Assembly (NCBI GenBank): GCA_018296165.2
Contig: JACKQL020000069.1
Coordinates: 1 to 64,000, forward strand
DNA length: 64,000 nt
DNA from: Termitomyces sp. T153
Lineage: Eukaryota; Basidiomycota; Agaricomycetes; Agaricales; Lyophyllaceae
Reading direction: 5' to 3'
The position numbers were made by a program, and so were the translations under genes. Below the pieces are notes generated by a model, which saw nothing but the letters and a program-made list of their open reading frames with translations, searched no databases and had not been told where the DNA came from. Positions 46,990 to 58,979 of this stretch are shown piece by piece (position 1 is the stretch's first letter; every line of letters begins with the position of its first letter).

Positions 46990-48896
46990 GGAAACTGAAT
47001 AACAGCTACAGAAGCAAACTCAATTAGGTTGCTATCTCTGGAACTGGAATCTTTTCAGCCAAACTAAGTACAACACACATCTCCTAAGTTTCTACCACGG
47101 GAAATTAAGTATGGCCAAAGTTTGGTCAAATTTCATGCATTTCCGAGGCAAGGGCCAGCCTGGCTTCCAGGTGTATCAGAGCGGCCCTTGACCCTTATAC
47201 TTCCCGGACAGTCCACACAGCAACTCTTCCTGCCAAGCCAAGCTGATATGCATGCAGGACTTGCCAAGATCAGTTTGCAAACCTGTGTATAACACCAGTT
47301 GGACATGCATCAAGTGCTTTGATAGCAGCCTGCTTTGAACTCTTGAAAGATGGCTTTAGAACTTGCCAATACCTATAATTTGCCCACCCCCAATACTAGG
47401 AATCTAATCAGTATCAATATACAATAAAGGACTGCTATACCATTTCAATTGATTTAAGTTGACAATGAAATTTCAGTAAAAAGATACATTCATGACTGCC
47501 TGCATGGACAGTCATCTTGAGCATAGATACTTGGTTTACATTCATTACTCTCATAGATTGGTGACTCTTGAGCATGATCAAGACTGGACTCCATGGGTGG
47601 CTCCAATGGTTCCAGAGCTGCTGATTGTGCAAGCAACTGGTTCTGTGACCATTTCAATCACTTTGGCAGGTCATGCATCACAATCCTAAATTTCACTTCA
47701 CCTCCAACCTTAATTATATATCAGGAAGGTGGCAGGTGTGCTTTGTTTGGCTGGACTTGTAGTGTTGGCAGTTGATGGACAATTGGAGCTGCATTGTATG
47801 TATCCCATGTACTTTGAACATTAGGTGGTTGACCTGTTTCTGCACTTTATCAATTGACACCTCTTCTGGAAAATGTTGCTGCTTGATAGGCCAGAAATTA
47901 GCTCAGGATCAAGACCAGTAGGGCTGGTGCTCAGTTCAACATTCTCAGAATTCTGTGCATCCACTGCACCATGCCAAGAATCTAACAAACAACCAGCAGT
48001 CTGCCAAGGCAAGTTTTTGTATGATATGAACTCTGGAAAGTATAATATGCAATAGCTGTCATGGCAACTCTTTCAAGAATTTCTGCAAACTGAACAGATA
48101 CTGGGCATTGGAATTTTGACAGGTACAAACATGAATGGGCCACAGTATCTTGAGCACATCCATTATGTCTGTTTCCAGCATGGCACTGGAGGAATGAAGT
48201 TCCAAAGTATTTTGAATGGGAAAGGAAGCTTCCATCAAAATGCACAGACTGCTAAGCCAAACTCATTGTCAAGAGGTATCATACTACAGATACAGTACTC
48301 TGGCATTGTAAAGCTGTTCATAACTATCTTGTTGGCAATGAAACCTAAGATTTACTAGGATATCATTTCTAAGTCCTCCAACTATCCTCTGTCTTTGGAC
48401 TTAGTACTTTCATGTGACTCTGGACCTCCAGATTGTCTGTTTGACTTTGACTTCCATCAAACTCTGACACTTTGTAAGTCCCTTAGTTATTGTGGTCTCC
48501 AACTAGCAAGCTGTTCACTCAATAGTGAGAGCCTCCCAGATCATGGCACATGCTTCTCTGGCTTCTTAAGGCTTACTACTGCTTCTGAGACTATTTTGTG
48601 TCTTCTGCTCTTGGAGACCTAAACTTTGACTATATAGTTAATTGTATGATGCACTAAGAGGTTGCCAATTTAGCATTTAGTCAAGTCCAACCTCTTGGTC
48701 TTAGTTTGCTAAGGCTCTAATTATCAAAAATCTCAACTTTTACTATGTGGACAGTTGTATAGGTTATTCATAAGACTATCTACATAATTATAATGCTGCA
48801 TAATACATGTTGAGTTCTTGCAAAGAGTGATCAAGAACAGGTATGAGATGTCATAAATATCATTCCTTGGGACAGGTGTGACAGTGTGATGGAAAA
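46990..48896. repeat. AT-rich, CpG-poor decayed repeat, left of solo LTR 2
   Basis: Base composition changes near 47000: CpG almost disappears and all frames contain many stops. No family could be named. It flanks the solo LTR and is probably transposon-derived. Confidence 0.45.
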
Positions 48897-50103
48897 TGTC
48901 AGGTTCCGCTGACTATGTGGGCTCAGCTACACTGGGCGAGTCCTTACTAGGTGGACATGATTCCCTGCACTGACAACTGGGCACTCAGAGAAGCTCTAAA
49001 CACAGGAGGCTTGTGAGGATAAGTGATGGGGAGTGATCCAAGCAAGTCTGAGTTGGTCCAGAGGAATGTGGGATAAGTTGTGGGGAAAGGGACAAGCTTG
49101 GTGGGGTGTTAGGCACAAGTCTGTAAGCAAGTATTGCAGGTGCAGAGGAAGCGGAGGTTAGGCAAGTGATGGGAGTGGAAGCTACACAAGTGATGGAAGC
49201 AGAGGCTATGCAAATGGTGGGAGCAGAGCCAGAGTTTGATGGGGGATCAACAAAGGTTGATAGAGTTTGGAGCTGAGCATGTAGCAAGGTCCAGATTTGG
49301 TTAAAAGGATGTGTTGATGTTTGTAATCATAAGTGTGGAGGTTGTAAAGGCATTAGGGTTGGAAAAGACTTGAACACAGTAGGTGGAATGGATCAACAAG
49401 GTGAGATGGAGCTGATTGGAACAAAACGGAGTCAAGATAAGATTGAGATGGGAATGAAAATAGATTGAGGCAGAGATACAAAATAATAACAAGAACAATA
49501 ACAGAATAGAGATGAGATAAGACTGGGAGACTGAGTTAAAAAGAAACATAACACAGAACACAAAACACGAGAAGGAAACAATCAGACCATAGGTAACATT
49601 AAGCAATATCAAGACTAGAGTATGAAGAGCTACTCTACAACTTATATACTGACTACTGGGGAGCTCTGGGGAATGTTGGCTGTGGCGGCAGGGCTTGGCA
49701 GAGCTCAGTGGAGTTGACAGGTGTCAGTTGTGATCAGGGGGCAGGCCACATTGATATATTGATGGGATCAATTGGGAACACAGGCCATCCTAGGGTCATT
49801 ATAATACTCTAGAGTGGGTCTGAGGAACCAGGGTGGTGGGTCAATGACATGTGATGGAGTCAGGAATGGTGGGGGGATGGTTCCAGGGCTCAGGAAATTC
49901 AGGGGAAGCATTGGCAGCTGCAGAGAAGATGTCAGAGTTGGCCAGGGGGCCATCAGAGTTAGCCAGAGAAGTGTCAGAGTTAGCTGGAGTGGGCGCAGAG
50001 GGTAGACAATGGTTGGGGAAGTTCAACGGGGTGTTGGGGAAGGCTCTGGGGGAGCAGAAGGGTTGGAGGCAATGTGTGAGGGTCCAAGGAACAGGTCATG
50101 ACA
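48897..50103 (-). mobile_element. Solo LTR (copy 2) of the same family as 4134-5296, TSD GAAAA
   Basis: Read on the minus strand it begins TGTCATGACCTGTTCC and ends GGAACCTGACA, matching copy 1 end to end (1207 versus 1163 bp). GAAAA flanks it on both sides (48892-48896 and 50104-50108). TATATAAG is conserved (plus 49642-49649, reverse). Many CpGs of copy 1 are TpG or CpA here, for example GATCACGCCCGCC versus AATCATGTCCACC. No internal region is present. Open frames within it are not genes. Confidence 0.93.
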
Positions 50104-50165
50104 GAAAACCACTGGAAGAGGTTGGATCAGCAATGTGTCAATGAAGAAAAGCACATGGCCAAACA

Positions 50166-50470
50166 TGTTGTAATGTTACACTATCTCTCACTGAGAGAAA
50201 CAACAAATATTATTTAATCTGAAATCCCCTCAATATACCATAAAAATGACTGAAATTAGCAAGGAGGGGTACAGACCTCCATACACACCAAAGCCAATGC
50301 TACCCATTGAAAAAGTCCAGAAAACAGCAGCAAAATTGAGAAACAATAGAGGCAAGGCACATCAGTGATCAAAAAAGTGATCAAACAGACAGCTGAGCTC
50401 ACCTAACAAAGTGGCAGTGCTGGCTTGGTTCAGCTACTCTGTAACTGAAAAGCCCTACTAATTCCCAACA
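50166..50470 (-). mobile_element. Probable 3' LTR of another retroelement, with adjacent polypurine tract
   Basis: The segment starts TGTTG and ends CAACA (inverted 5-bp ends). On the minus strand the bases just upstream of its start read AAATGAAGGAGGAG, a good polypurine tract, so this would be the 3' LTR of a minus-oriented element whose internal part lay to the right. Flanking 5-mers differ (AAACA, CTCCT), so it is not a solo LTR. No matching 5' LTR was found in the window. Confidence 0.5.
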
Positions 50471-53200
50471 CTCCTCCTTCATTTGAATACAATGTCACAC
50501 ATCCCACAACACTTTTAGAATGATAGTGGACCTATGTACAAAAAGCTTAGGGAAGGAAGGGTATGAATAGGAGTGGATCATGAAAACCAGATGCTGAGAC
50601 TTGCTACCTTGTAGAAACCAGAGAAGATTGCTGGCATTGAACAATAAGTGACCAGAATGATAAAAAAAGCATATGGAGAATATTGTGGTCCATGTGTGGA
50701 AGAGACAGTATAAAAGGGAGGAGGAATTTTGAGCAGAAGCAAGCAAAGTTCAGTGCATGGCTTGGAATTCCCAGGGAGCAGATTACTTCAATCACATGAA
50801 TCAAGCTCAAACTAGGGATTTAATTGATTAATTGAACCTGGTTGGTAAGTTAAACTTCAGCTTTGAACTTCTATATCAAAATCAGTCTTAATCAAACTAC
50901 TTTACATTCTTGAAGGGTGTCATTTTAAGTGTATTTTGGAGCCCTTGAACTTGTTGATTTGCCACTGCTTGGTTAAGTGTATAAGACAAACAAAACCCAA
51001 TAGTGGCATTTCATATCAGTATCAACACTTAAGAATTGACCAACCTTGTCATCCTCATCAAAATTTTAATTTTGCTTGGATTGTCCTCATATACAGGGAT
51101 CAAATGTACAATAGACTATATACTTTCAATTCTGTATCACAGATCTGAGATAACAAAGCTGAGCAAAATGAAAAGGTACAAAAATAAAGTTTACATGACA
51201 TCAAATACAGCACAATTGGTACTTGTACACCTATACCCACCAAACCAGTCACCTGAACCTAATGTCCTTCAAACTTATGCAAGATCTAGATGATATGTAT
51301 ATGCTTTTGTATCCTTGATATGATGCCAATTAGTGAAGAACCACATTTGCTAAACCAGTTTGTCCCCAAGAAAGGATCATGTCCCAAAGAAGTTTACTAC
51401 ACTGTACCCCTGTAGTTTGCAAGAGAGGAGCCCATAGTATGCCTGCCTATATACTAAAGGACTTCAAATATGTACAAACTCAGCACCTTGAGATCATCAG
51501 TATAAAGCTGAAAACAGAAAAAAGAAAAGCAAAAAGAAGTAACAAGACCTGGTTTCTGTTGATTGTGCTTATTTCTAGCTCAGAATTTTCACACATATGT
51601 TATAGGACCCCTCTCCTCCTCCATCAATTCCTTTTATTACAATTAGATCCTGTTGTTGATATTTATAGTATGTCTAGAATGCTATAACTATTATATTGTT
51701 CAATACTTTGGTAATGTCTAATCTGGTTATGTCTCCTCAGCCTGCTAGTGGTGGTCCTTCTCAAGTTCAATTGACTCCTTCTGCCAATCTATCTACTCTA
51801 TCACAAGTTTAAGCTGAAACTCACATTGGTTCCTCACACTCTCTTTCATTTTCATTTGTACATTCTCAACCTCTGGCTCCTCCTATATTTTCCTTTCCCT
51901 TGCCACATATAGTGGTGATTGTAAGTTATTTGGCCCATAAATATTATCAATCATTCTCATTATAGAAATACTGGCTGTTATTCAGACCACCAATGCTACT
52001 CCTGTGATATGGATCTCATCCAAAGAGAGCTCACATCACCATTCTTGCTACTCTTTCTTTAGTTCACAGTTAAAATTTAGTTCTCAATAATATTAAATTA
52101 CCACATCAACCTGAGGAAAACATAGATATACAATCTGAAACAGTTTCTGCCTATCCTACTAGTGATTTGTTTGGTCCAGTAATACTACCACAATCACCAC
52201 CACCCCCATCATCTGTTCTTGTACATTCACCTCAGTCATTTCCTAATGATTTTCTTAATCAGCATTTATCTGCTAGAATTATTAATGGGGCTTGATTTTG
52301 AGGTGTGCAATATATGAGACAATATGCTTGACAAAACCTTACTCAAAATGATGTGCCCATTACTAGTTCTCTGACTGAGCTTGCTGTTACACCAGAAGAT
52401 CAACATATATATGTTGCATGATTTACATGCATAAATCATGGATATCAAGATGTAAAAATGTGATCAACATCATGAAAAGTAGTTTGACCTCAATGTCATT
52501 GATGGAGTCTGTTCTAAATGATAGAAAAACAAGAAATCCCAATCATAAAATAAAATATATTCAGGAATCCTTCCTGCTCATTTGCCTGAGCTGATGTAAA
52601 TGGAAGAATGCTTATTTCACCAGTATGGAAGCACACACATCTATGGGCACACTCAAAGTTGGTTTGTGCATGCAAGAACTAGAACTGTGTGTCTATCTCA
52701 GAGAGTCTATCTGAGTACAGCAGTAGTAGTGGTATGATGGTAAGAGCTATCTAATACAAAATCTGATTTGTGATGTAGAGAATATTGATGATGTAAGCCA
52801 TGCTTATACAGTACATGCATTGATTCAGCTTTGGCAAGTCTGAGGTGGTCAATTTAAATATACACACACTTGCAATTTTCCTTCAGAAAATACAGAGTTT
52901 TCAGAAACACATTCCCAAATGGTCACACCCCATTTGAGTGGATTGAGAAATTTGAAAAAAAAATTATAGAAAACTAAAAAAAAAACTCTTGTACAATGTA
53001 TTCTGCATCTTCTACACTGTAAAAATGGTATACAGGACTATAAGTAGTGATATCAAGTGATGGGCATTCCAGCTTCTAGATCTTGGTTGGGAAATTGGAC
53101 TTTGGGTTTCACCAATAACAAAGCCAAGATTGATCAAATCTAATAAGGAAAGGTCCAAGTCCACTTTTCGGTTGACGAAAAAATTCAGACCTGACATCGA
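50471..53200. repeat. AT-rich, CpG-poor decayed transposon-like region
   Basis: The region has very few CpGs and frequent stops in all frames. Around 51720-52260 a plus-strand reading is rich in Ser, Pro and Gln (MSPQPASGGPSQVQLTPSAN), like transposon or low-complexity coding remnants, but no polymerase, integrase or transposase motif was recognised. Composition returns to normal near 53150. Confidence 0.45.
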
Positions 53201-53879
53201 GGAAGTTACGTTCACTTGAAAGCCATCTAAAGGAGTCTATTCCGAGAGTTTAGAACGAATAGTGATTTTTGTGGGAGCAGATATCATTTCAAAAAATCAG
53301 GTCACGAGATGTCTATTTTGAGCGTTGGACATTGGAGCCTCTTCGAGCAGGTTTTATCGATGGCGTTCAGGAGATTGCATTGAGGAAGGGGTATTCAGGG
53401 ATGACATTCAGTGAGATGAGCGTCCCAGATATCTCATCCATACGACTTCTTGAAGTGTGTTGAAGCGGAATTCAAATGTAAAACGGGCGTGTTGGCATCC
53501 CGGTGAGATCTCACTCTACTTCATTTCTGGTTATAGTGCAAGGCCATGAAACGTGAAAAATATGTTGTGGCTGAATAGTCCCACCCAATATCTCCTAGAT
53601 GCTTCTCTCGTACTGACGAATCAATGAACATGCTTCCATCTCATCTACCCCATCAGTATTAAGTATAGGGACTTCCACCTTTTTTACTGTTTCGTTATAA
53701 TGATATAGAATAACCTTATCCATGCATCATGCTGAAGAAGCGACGTTGAAGCGATCATGCCTTGTCAAGATGCAGGGCCACTTCTCGGTGGTTTTTGAAT
53801 GATTGCTGTGTTATTGCGATCAAAAGGAGTTTCAAAGCTGGCAAACCTTGTTGTGAAAAACTGTGCAGGTGCCGGAAGG
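53201..53879. other. Intergenic, no feature recognised
   Basis: Normal-composition sequence upstream of the linker-histone-fold gene; it should contain its promoter. Confidence 0.4.
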
Positions 53880-55869
53880 ATGCAGACGAGTGGCCTGTAC
53901 GCTTCTGCTTTGCCCCACCCTCTCTACCATCCTCCATATCATCCTGTGCTTCCTGGTTTGTCTTCAGCTAATTGATTTTCCTCTAAAACTGACCTTGCAG
54001 TAGGGCCACAAGATCATGAACTCAAAAAACAATACCTTTCACTCCTGCCCCCTCACCAGATCATCGACATCTGCCTCAACTTTGATCTTCATGTCCCTCC
54101 CTACGTCAAGAGCACGATATGGCCCCCCGACATCAATGCTGCTATAGCGGCTATCCAGAAAACCTCTCCGCCTGCGACCGACACACCTGTGGCGTCGAGC
54201 TCGACTTCAAACGGTAAAAACCCTCCAGCGAGCTCGTCAACAGAATCACCCCAGCCTTCATCAACTACTGAAAAATCAATAGAGCAGCCTGCTGAAGTAC
54301 AACCGCCCGACAAGCCAATATCGCCCCTACCAGAGACCTCTACTGACGCCAAAACTTCTGCACAATCTTCGACTGCCTCAACAGAACAAACAACCTCAGC
54401 TACAACTTCAGCGCCTGCCACCGCGTCTACTGCTCCTCATCAGCCTCCATATCCTCATCAGCCATACGGGTATGGCCATCCACAGGCTGCTTATCCTCAT
54501 GCGCCATACTACCAGACTCCTCCTGGGTATCCACCGTATCCTTCGCCGTATCCCTATCCTTTGCCTGGTCAATTTCCGCAACCACATCCGACATATCCTC
54601 AGCCAAACACTGCACCTTATCCCCCTCCACCCCATACTCATGCTCCGCCACAACCACAAGATGTCTTCCATTCTACTTCAGCCGACGATCTCCCAAGTTA
54701 TGAAGAGATGATTGCTGAAGCTTTGACTGACTCCGCGGATCCTGAGGGTTGTGCGCCTAAAGACTTGTACACTTGGATGGCAACACGCTATCCTTTGCAG
54801 CAGAATTTTCGTCCGTCGGCGAGCCAAGCTCTACAGAAGGCGTTTAAGAGAGGGAGGTTTCTCAAAAGTAGTAATGGGAAGTATAAGCTCAATACGACAT
54901 GGGAAGGGGGCACCGTGAGTACTTCTGCTTCAATTTTCGTCAAGCCATGCATTTATCACGAAACAGACAACGAGACGGACGACACGACGCCCACAGACTC
55001 AAAATCCTTCATCAGCTTCCTCTACACCTGCTTCTCCTTTCACACACGCACCGCTAATACATCATAACCAACCATCCCAGACTCCTGCGTTCCAAATACA
55101 GCCATTTGGTTACCAATATCAACAACAATCCGCGCAGAATCTCTCAGGTTTCACACAACCTGCACAACCTGGACAGACACAAACCACAGCGCCGGGCTCC
55201 ACATCGGCCACTACGGCCCCGACTACGGGTTCTGATGCTAGTCAAGCGTCAAGCTCTGTACAGGACGCTTGGGAGGCGGCGCAAAACATTCTCAAGGCCA
55301 TTAACTTCGACACTCTCTTGTCTCTTCCCAAGGAAGAATCAAACAATAATAATCTAGAAACGAATCCCCCTCCCGCTGGCCCCAGTGCCGCTGTCCCACC
55401 CTCCACCAGTGCACCATTAGCGTCTGACGTACCGCCCAACACAGCAGACGGATCTGCCCCAGCTAGCATAGTGACCGGCACGGAAAACCAAACCGCTGGA
55501 CGAGCAGAGCTTCAAGCACACCTCGCCTTATTGGCTGCTCAATTGGCCGAACTTTCACAGGAAGATGAAGATACTTCTGTTGTACATTACCCTGTAGTTA
55601 CGTCTCCTTCAGCTCCTCTCCCTCCTCCTGCTGCCCCGGTACCCCTACCTATAGCGAGTTTCCCGCCTTCGCCTCTCTTCCAATCTCAACCCCAACCTAT
55701 GCCTTTGTATTTACCGCCCGTCGATTCGGGGGAAGCTCAACAACCTGTACCTCCAATACCACCTGCTGTTCCGCTCCCGCCTCCGCCTCGCCCGGTGGAA
55801 GTCATGCCGGTGGAGGAGGAGGAGGAGGAAGACAGTGAGGATGATGATGATATGGAGGCGGTGATATAA
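53880..55869 (+). CDS. Linker-histone (H15) winged-helix protein with Pro/Gln-rich tails
   Basis: Exon 1 is 53880-53955 (MQTSGLYASALPHPLYHPPY), joined to 54001 to give VGPQDHELKKQYLSLLPPHQ, IIDICLNFDLHVPPYVKSTI. A Ser/Thr/Pro/Gln-rich segment follows. The H15-like winged helix is LPSYEEMIAEALTDSADPEG, CAPKDLYTWMATRYPLQQNF, RPSASQALQKAFKRGRFLKS with SNGKYKLN. The intron from 54915 can end at 54966 or 54996: the first gives a basic TTRRTTRRPQ after WEGG, 630 residues in all. The long C-terminus is Pro/Ser/Gln-rich with a helical LQAHLALLAAQLAELSQ and a Glu/Asp-rich end, TAA 55867-55869. It probably binds chromatin; relatives occur widely in mushrooms without known role. Confidence 0.8.
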
Positions 55870-56290
55870 TTATTGCATATGTATATATATATCTTGTTTC
55901 CCTTAGGATTAATGCTATGTTGCATGTCATTGAGAGCTAAGCCTATCTACAACGCTCCCTAGCAGACGTAGGTTATTTTTCGCCCTAACACAAAGCAATC
56001 TCGCTTGAAATTCAAGACACACACTATTGTTATCCAGTTTGGCAGAGTTAAATTTTCAGAGAAAGCTTCTGCTAATCATGGCGTCTCTAGTCGGACTACA
56101 CCAGTGATGCCGTCTTCGACGGCCGAAAGCCACTAGCACTACACCCTTACCTTTGAAATACATAGCATTGCAAGAATGGGTTGTCAATAAGGTGAGGTGG
56201 CGTCCAACACCGATGACAGATGTTGTGCTGCCGGCGACTATCTTCACACACGTGCTTCCTGGTATCTTCTTGTAAGGTTGCTTCTGATTT
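55870..56290. other. Intergenic, no feature recognised
   Basis: About 0.4 kb between two plus-strand genes; no RNA gene or repeat recognised. Confidence 0.4.
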
Positions 56291-57287
56291 ATGGCAAAGA
56301 AGAAAACACAACAGTCCGGTTCGAGTTCTAAATCCACAACTACTCCTAAGGCACTGCAACTAGAATTCCAGTTCCCTGATCTTTCCTTGAAAGGAGACCT
56401 AGAATGTCGTGTACTACTCGAAGACCAAATCGTCCTCATTGACGTACGGCGCTTGGATACTAACTAAAATAGTATTCCTGAGTCCTGACCTAGATCCCCA
56501 GGAATTCCTCTCCCCTGCAGAATGCAAGGCTTTCGTCAAGTTCATTGACGAGCTTCCCCTAGAACTCACGCCGCCCAAAAAACGTGGCGAAGCAGAGAGA
56601 GTCAACTGTACGGTACACTGCTGCTAACTACTGCTATTTCATCTTGATTATTCCCTTGTAGATCGTTTCTCAGTAACCTCCGTGTCCTTCGCCCAACGCC
56701 TTCATGCCCTACTCGTCCCCCATCTTCCATCGTTCCCATACCCCACTTCCATGAAGTGCACAAGGAAGGAGGACGATCCTCCTCGACTGCCTCATTCGTT
56801 CAACTCAAATATTCGCATGTACAAGTATACACCAGAACAACATTTTGGGTGTGTTATGCCGTGTAATAACGTCGAAAGTGTTGATCAGAGATCTGACTTC
56901 GAGGCAGAAAGCATTATGATGATTCTGTCCGTGATCCTATAACTGGTGCGAAGTCGGAATGGACGCTTTTGATCTACTTGACAGGAGTTGAAGACGGCGT
57001 GGAAGGTGGTGAGGTCAGTAGCAGAATCTATCTTCAACGATGGTAAATTGAATTCTTCGACATAGACATTGTTCTATAAAGATGAGCGAGGAAAGCCTCA
57101 GGAGGTTATAACCGCCCCTCTGACCAAGGGAACTGCTCTCCTTCACCGGCCAGTAGCTTTTTTCACCCCAGAGTCCTGCTTACACTTTCCTTACAGTCAT
57201 GGTCAAGAATGCATGCTGCATGAAGGATCCAAGGTCATTAAAGGCAACAAATACGTCCTTCGCTCTGACCTCATGTTCATGAAATAA
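56291..57287 (+). CDS. 2-oxoglutarate/Fe(II) dioxygenase, prolyl 4-hydroxylase-like
   Basis: The start MAKKKTQQSGSSSKSTTTPK leads to LEFQFPDLSLKGDLECRVLL and EDQIVLID, joined across a GTACGG...CCCCAG intron to EFLSPAECKAFVKFIDELPL. Further exons give RFSVTSVSFAQRLHALLVPH, IRMYKYTPEQHFGKHYDDSV (the H-x-D iron ligands, HYD), AKSEWTLLIYLTGVEDGVEG and CMLHEGSKVIKGNKYVLRSD, in which the His of MLHEGS is the distal ligand. The Lys/Arg needed for 2-oxoglutarate would be in KGNKY or YVLRSD. It ends at TAA 57285-57287. Substrate unknown; no signal peptide or ER helix, so it is probably cytosolic or nuclear rather than collagen-type. Its stop lies 18 bp from the stop of RRP3 on the other strand. Confidence 0.82.
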
Positions 57288-57305
57288 CAACATACCTACG
57301 TCTGT

Positions 57306-58888
57306 CTAATGCCTCTTGCCCTTCTTTGCTCGCTTCGGCATACCAGCTTCAACCACATCATCATCCCTGTCTCGATCGTCCCGTCCGCTCTCTTCTCGTC
57401 TCCGTTTTCTACCCCCACTCCCGCCTTTCATTGCTTGCTCCTTCATCTCAGTGATCGCCAATCGACTCGCCTCGTTCACACGTTCCTTGAGCAACGCAAT
57501 CTCCTCCGCGTCTGTAGGCCATAGATCCATCTTCTTGCCGATCACGGCTTCAATCCGTTGAATGAGCTCGACATCGTATTGTGTAACGAGCGTTATAGAT
57601 TTTCCTGCGCGCCCTGCACGCGCTGTTCGTCCGACACGGTGAATATAGTCTTTTGAGTGGGTGGGTATATCGAAGTTGATGACTATATCTACGGATGGGA
57701 TGTCCAAACCTCTAGAGAAATTACAGTGTTAAGTCAGGGATTCTTTGTAGCTCAATGGAGTAAAACTTGCCGACTGGCAACATCTGTCGCTACCAGGACT
57801 TTGCGGCCTCCACTTTTAAACTTGCTTAGAGCTCCCAAACGTTGACTCTGACTCAGTTGACCGTGCAGAGGTACGGCGGGGAACCCAAGAGTTCGTAATA
57901 TGATAGATAGCCTAGATCCCGATTAGGTTAGTTTCCTGAGAGTAGGGTTAGAAAACCAACCTCTGTGCATCGTGGACTGTTCTAGTGAATATCATCATCG
58001 AATTCTGGGCGAGAGAATTCGCTAAATACACCAAATACGCATCCTTGTCTTTTAATGGCATTAGGAGATAGTACTGCAGCAATGTCGAGACCGTCTGATA
58101 TCTAATCGACCTTTTATTAAACGGACGAAGATCATATTCAGAAAAGCGTACTTGGAGTTGACTTCGACACGAACAGGATTTGATAAACTCGCACGTTGCA
58201 ATTTCGCGACTTTGCTGGTCATTGTTGCAGAGAAGAGGTATGTCGTACGTTCTCTTGGTATAAGCTTGAGAATTTTGTCAATAATGGGCCCAAAATCCAT
58301 GTCCAACAGACGATCTGCTTCATCTAGGACCTATAGAAGCCAATCAACCCACTAAGATTCATTTTGAAGGCGAGGACATACCAGGAACTTGATACTCCGA
58401 AGGCTGAACCCCTTCGTGTTTTCCAAGTGATCAATGAGACGACCAGGTGTCGCAACCACAATGTGGGGTCGTTTTGCAAGCGCGATAGCTTGAGCAGGTA
58501 GATCCATTCCTCCGACAATCACTGCACATCTGACTCCCATTGCTGAGCCTAGCGATTCGAACTGTTGAGATATCTGGTAGGCCAGTTCGCGAGTGGGCGC
58601 GAGGACACACGCGAAGAGACCCTTGGGCTCGTCCCATAGCTTTTGGAGAATTGGTAGCGCAAATGCTGCGGTTTTACCAGAACCAGTCGAAGCAACGCCA
58701 ATGATATCCCTACCCTCTAGAGCATGTGGCAAAGCTTCGAGCTGAATGTCGGTCGGTGCTTTGTAGCCAACCTGATTAAGGGCTTGTAAGAGAGGATTAA
58801 TCAGCCCGAGAGACTCGAAAGTCGGTTTTGGTTCCGTTGAGGTTGGTTCTGGTTCCGTTGATGTAGTCGCGTCCTCGGGGCCTGGCAT
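57306..58888 (-). CDS. RRP3: DEAD-box ATP-dependent RNA helicase (DDX47 type)
   Basis: The start at 58888 reads [20 protein letters not shown], followed by the Q motif [20 protein letters not shown] with PTDIQ, Walker [25 protein letters not shown]-like [22 protein letters not shown] (DEAD, split from FLV by an intron), [19 protein letters not shown] (SAT), and the C-terminal domain [37 protein letters not shown] and [20 protein letters not shown]. It ends with a basic tail at 57306. RRP3 acts in the nucleolus in 35S pre-rRNA processing at sites A0-A2 for 18S rRNA. Four or five short introns. Its start is 91 bp from that of TRS130 on the other strand. Confidence 0.93.
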
Positions 58889-58979
58889 TGCAAGTATGGA
58901 GAGCCTCCAAAACTTGAAAAGTTCCTTGCCGATCAATTGGCACAGCCACCATTATTGCCCTTCCGGGACGGCAACGAGG
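58889..58979. promoter_or_regulatory. 91-bp divergent promoter between RRP3 and TRS130
   Basis: Only 91 bp separate the two start codons. Both 5' leaders and promoters must be packed here or extend into coding regions. GGAAAGTTCCTTGCC-like and CACAGCCACC stretches are seen but no clear TATA. Bidirectional initiation is inferred from spacing. Confidence 0.5.
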
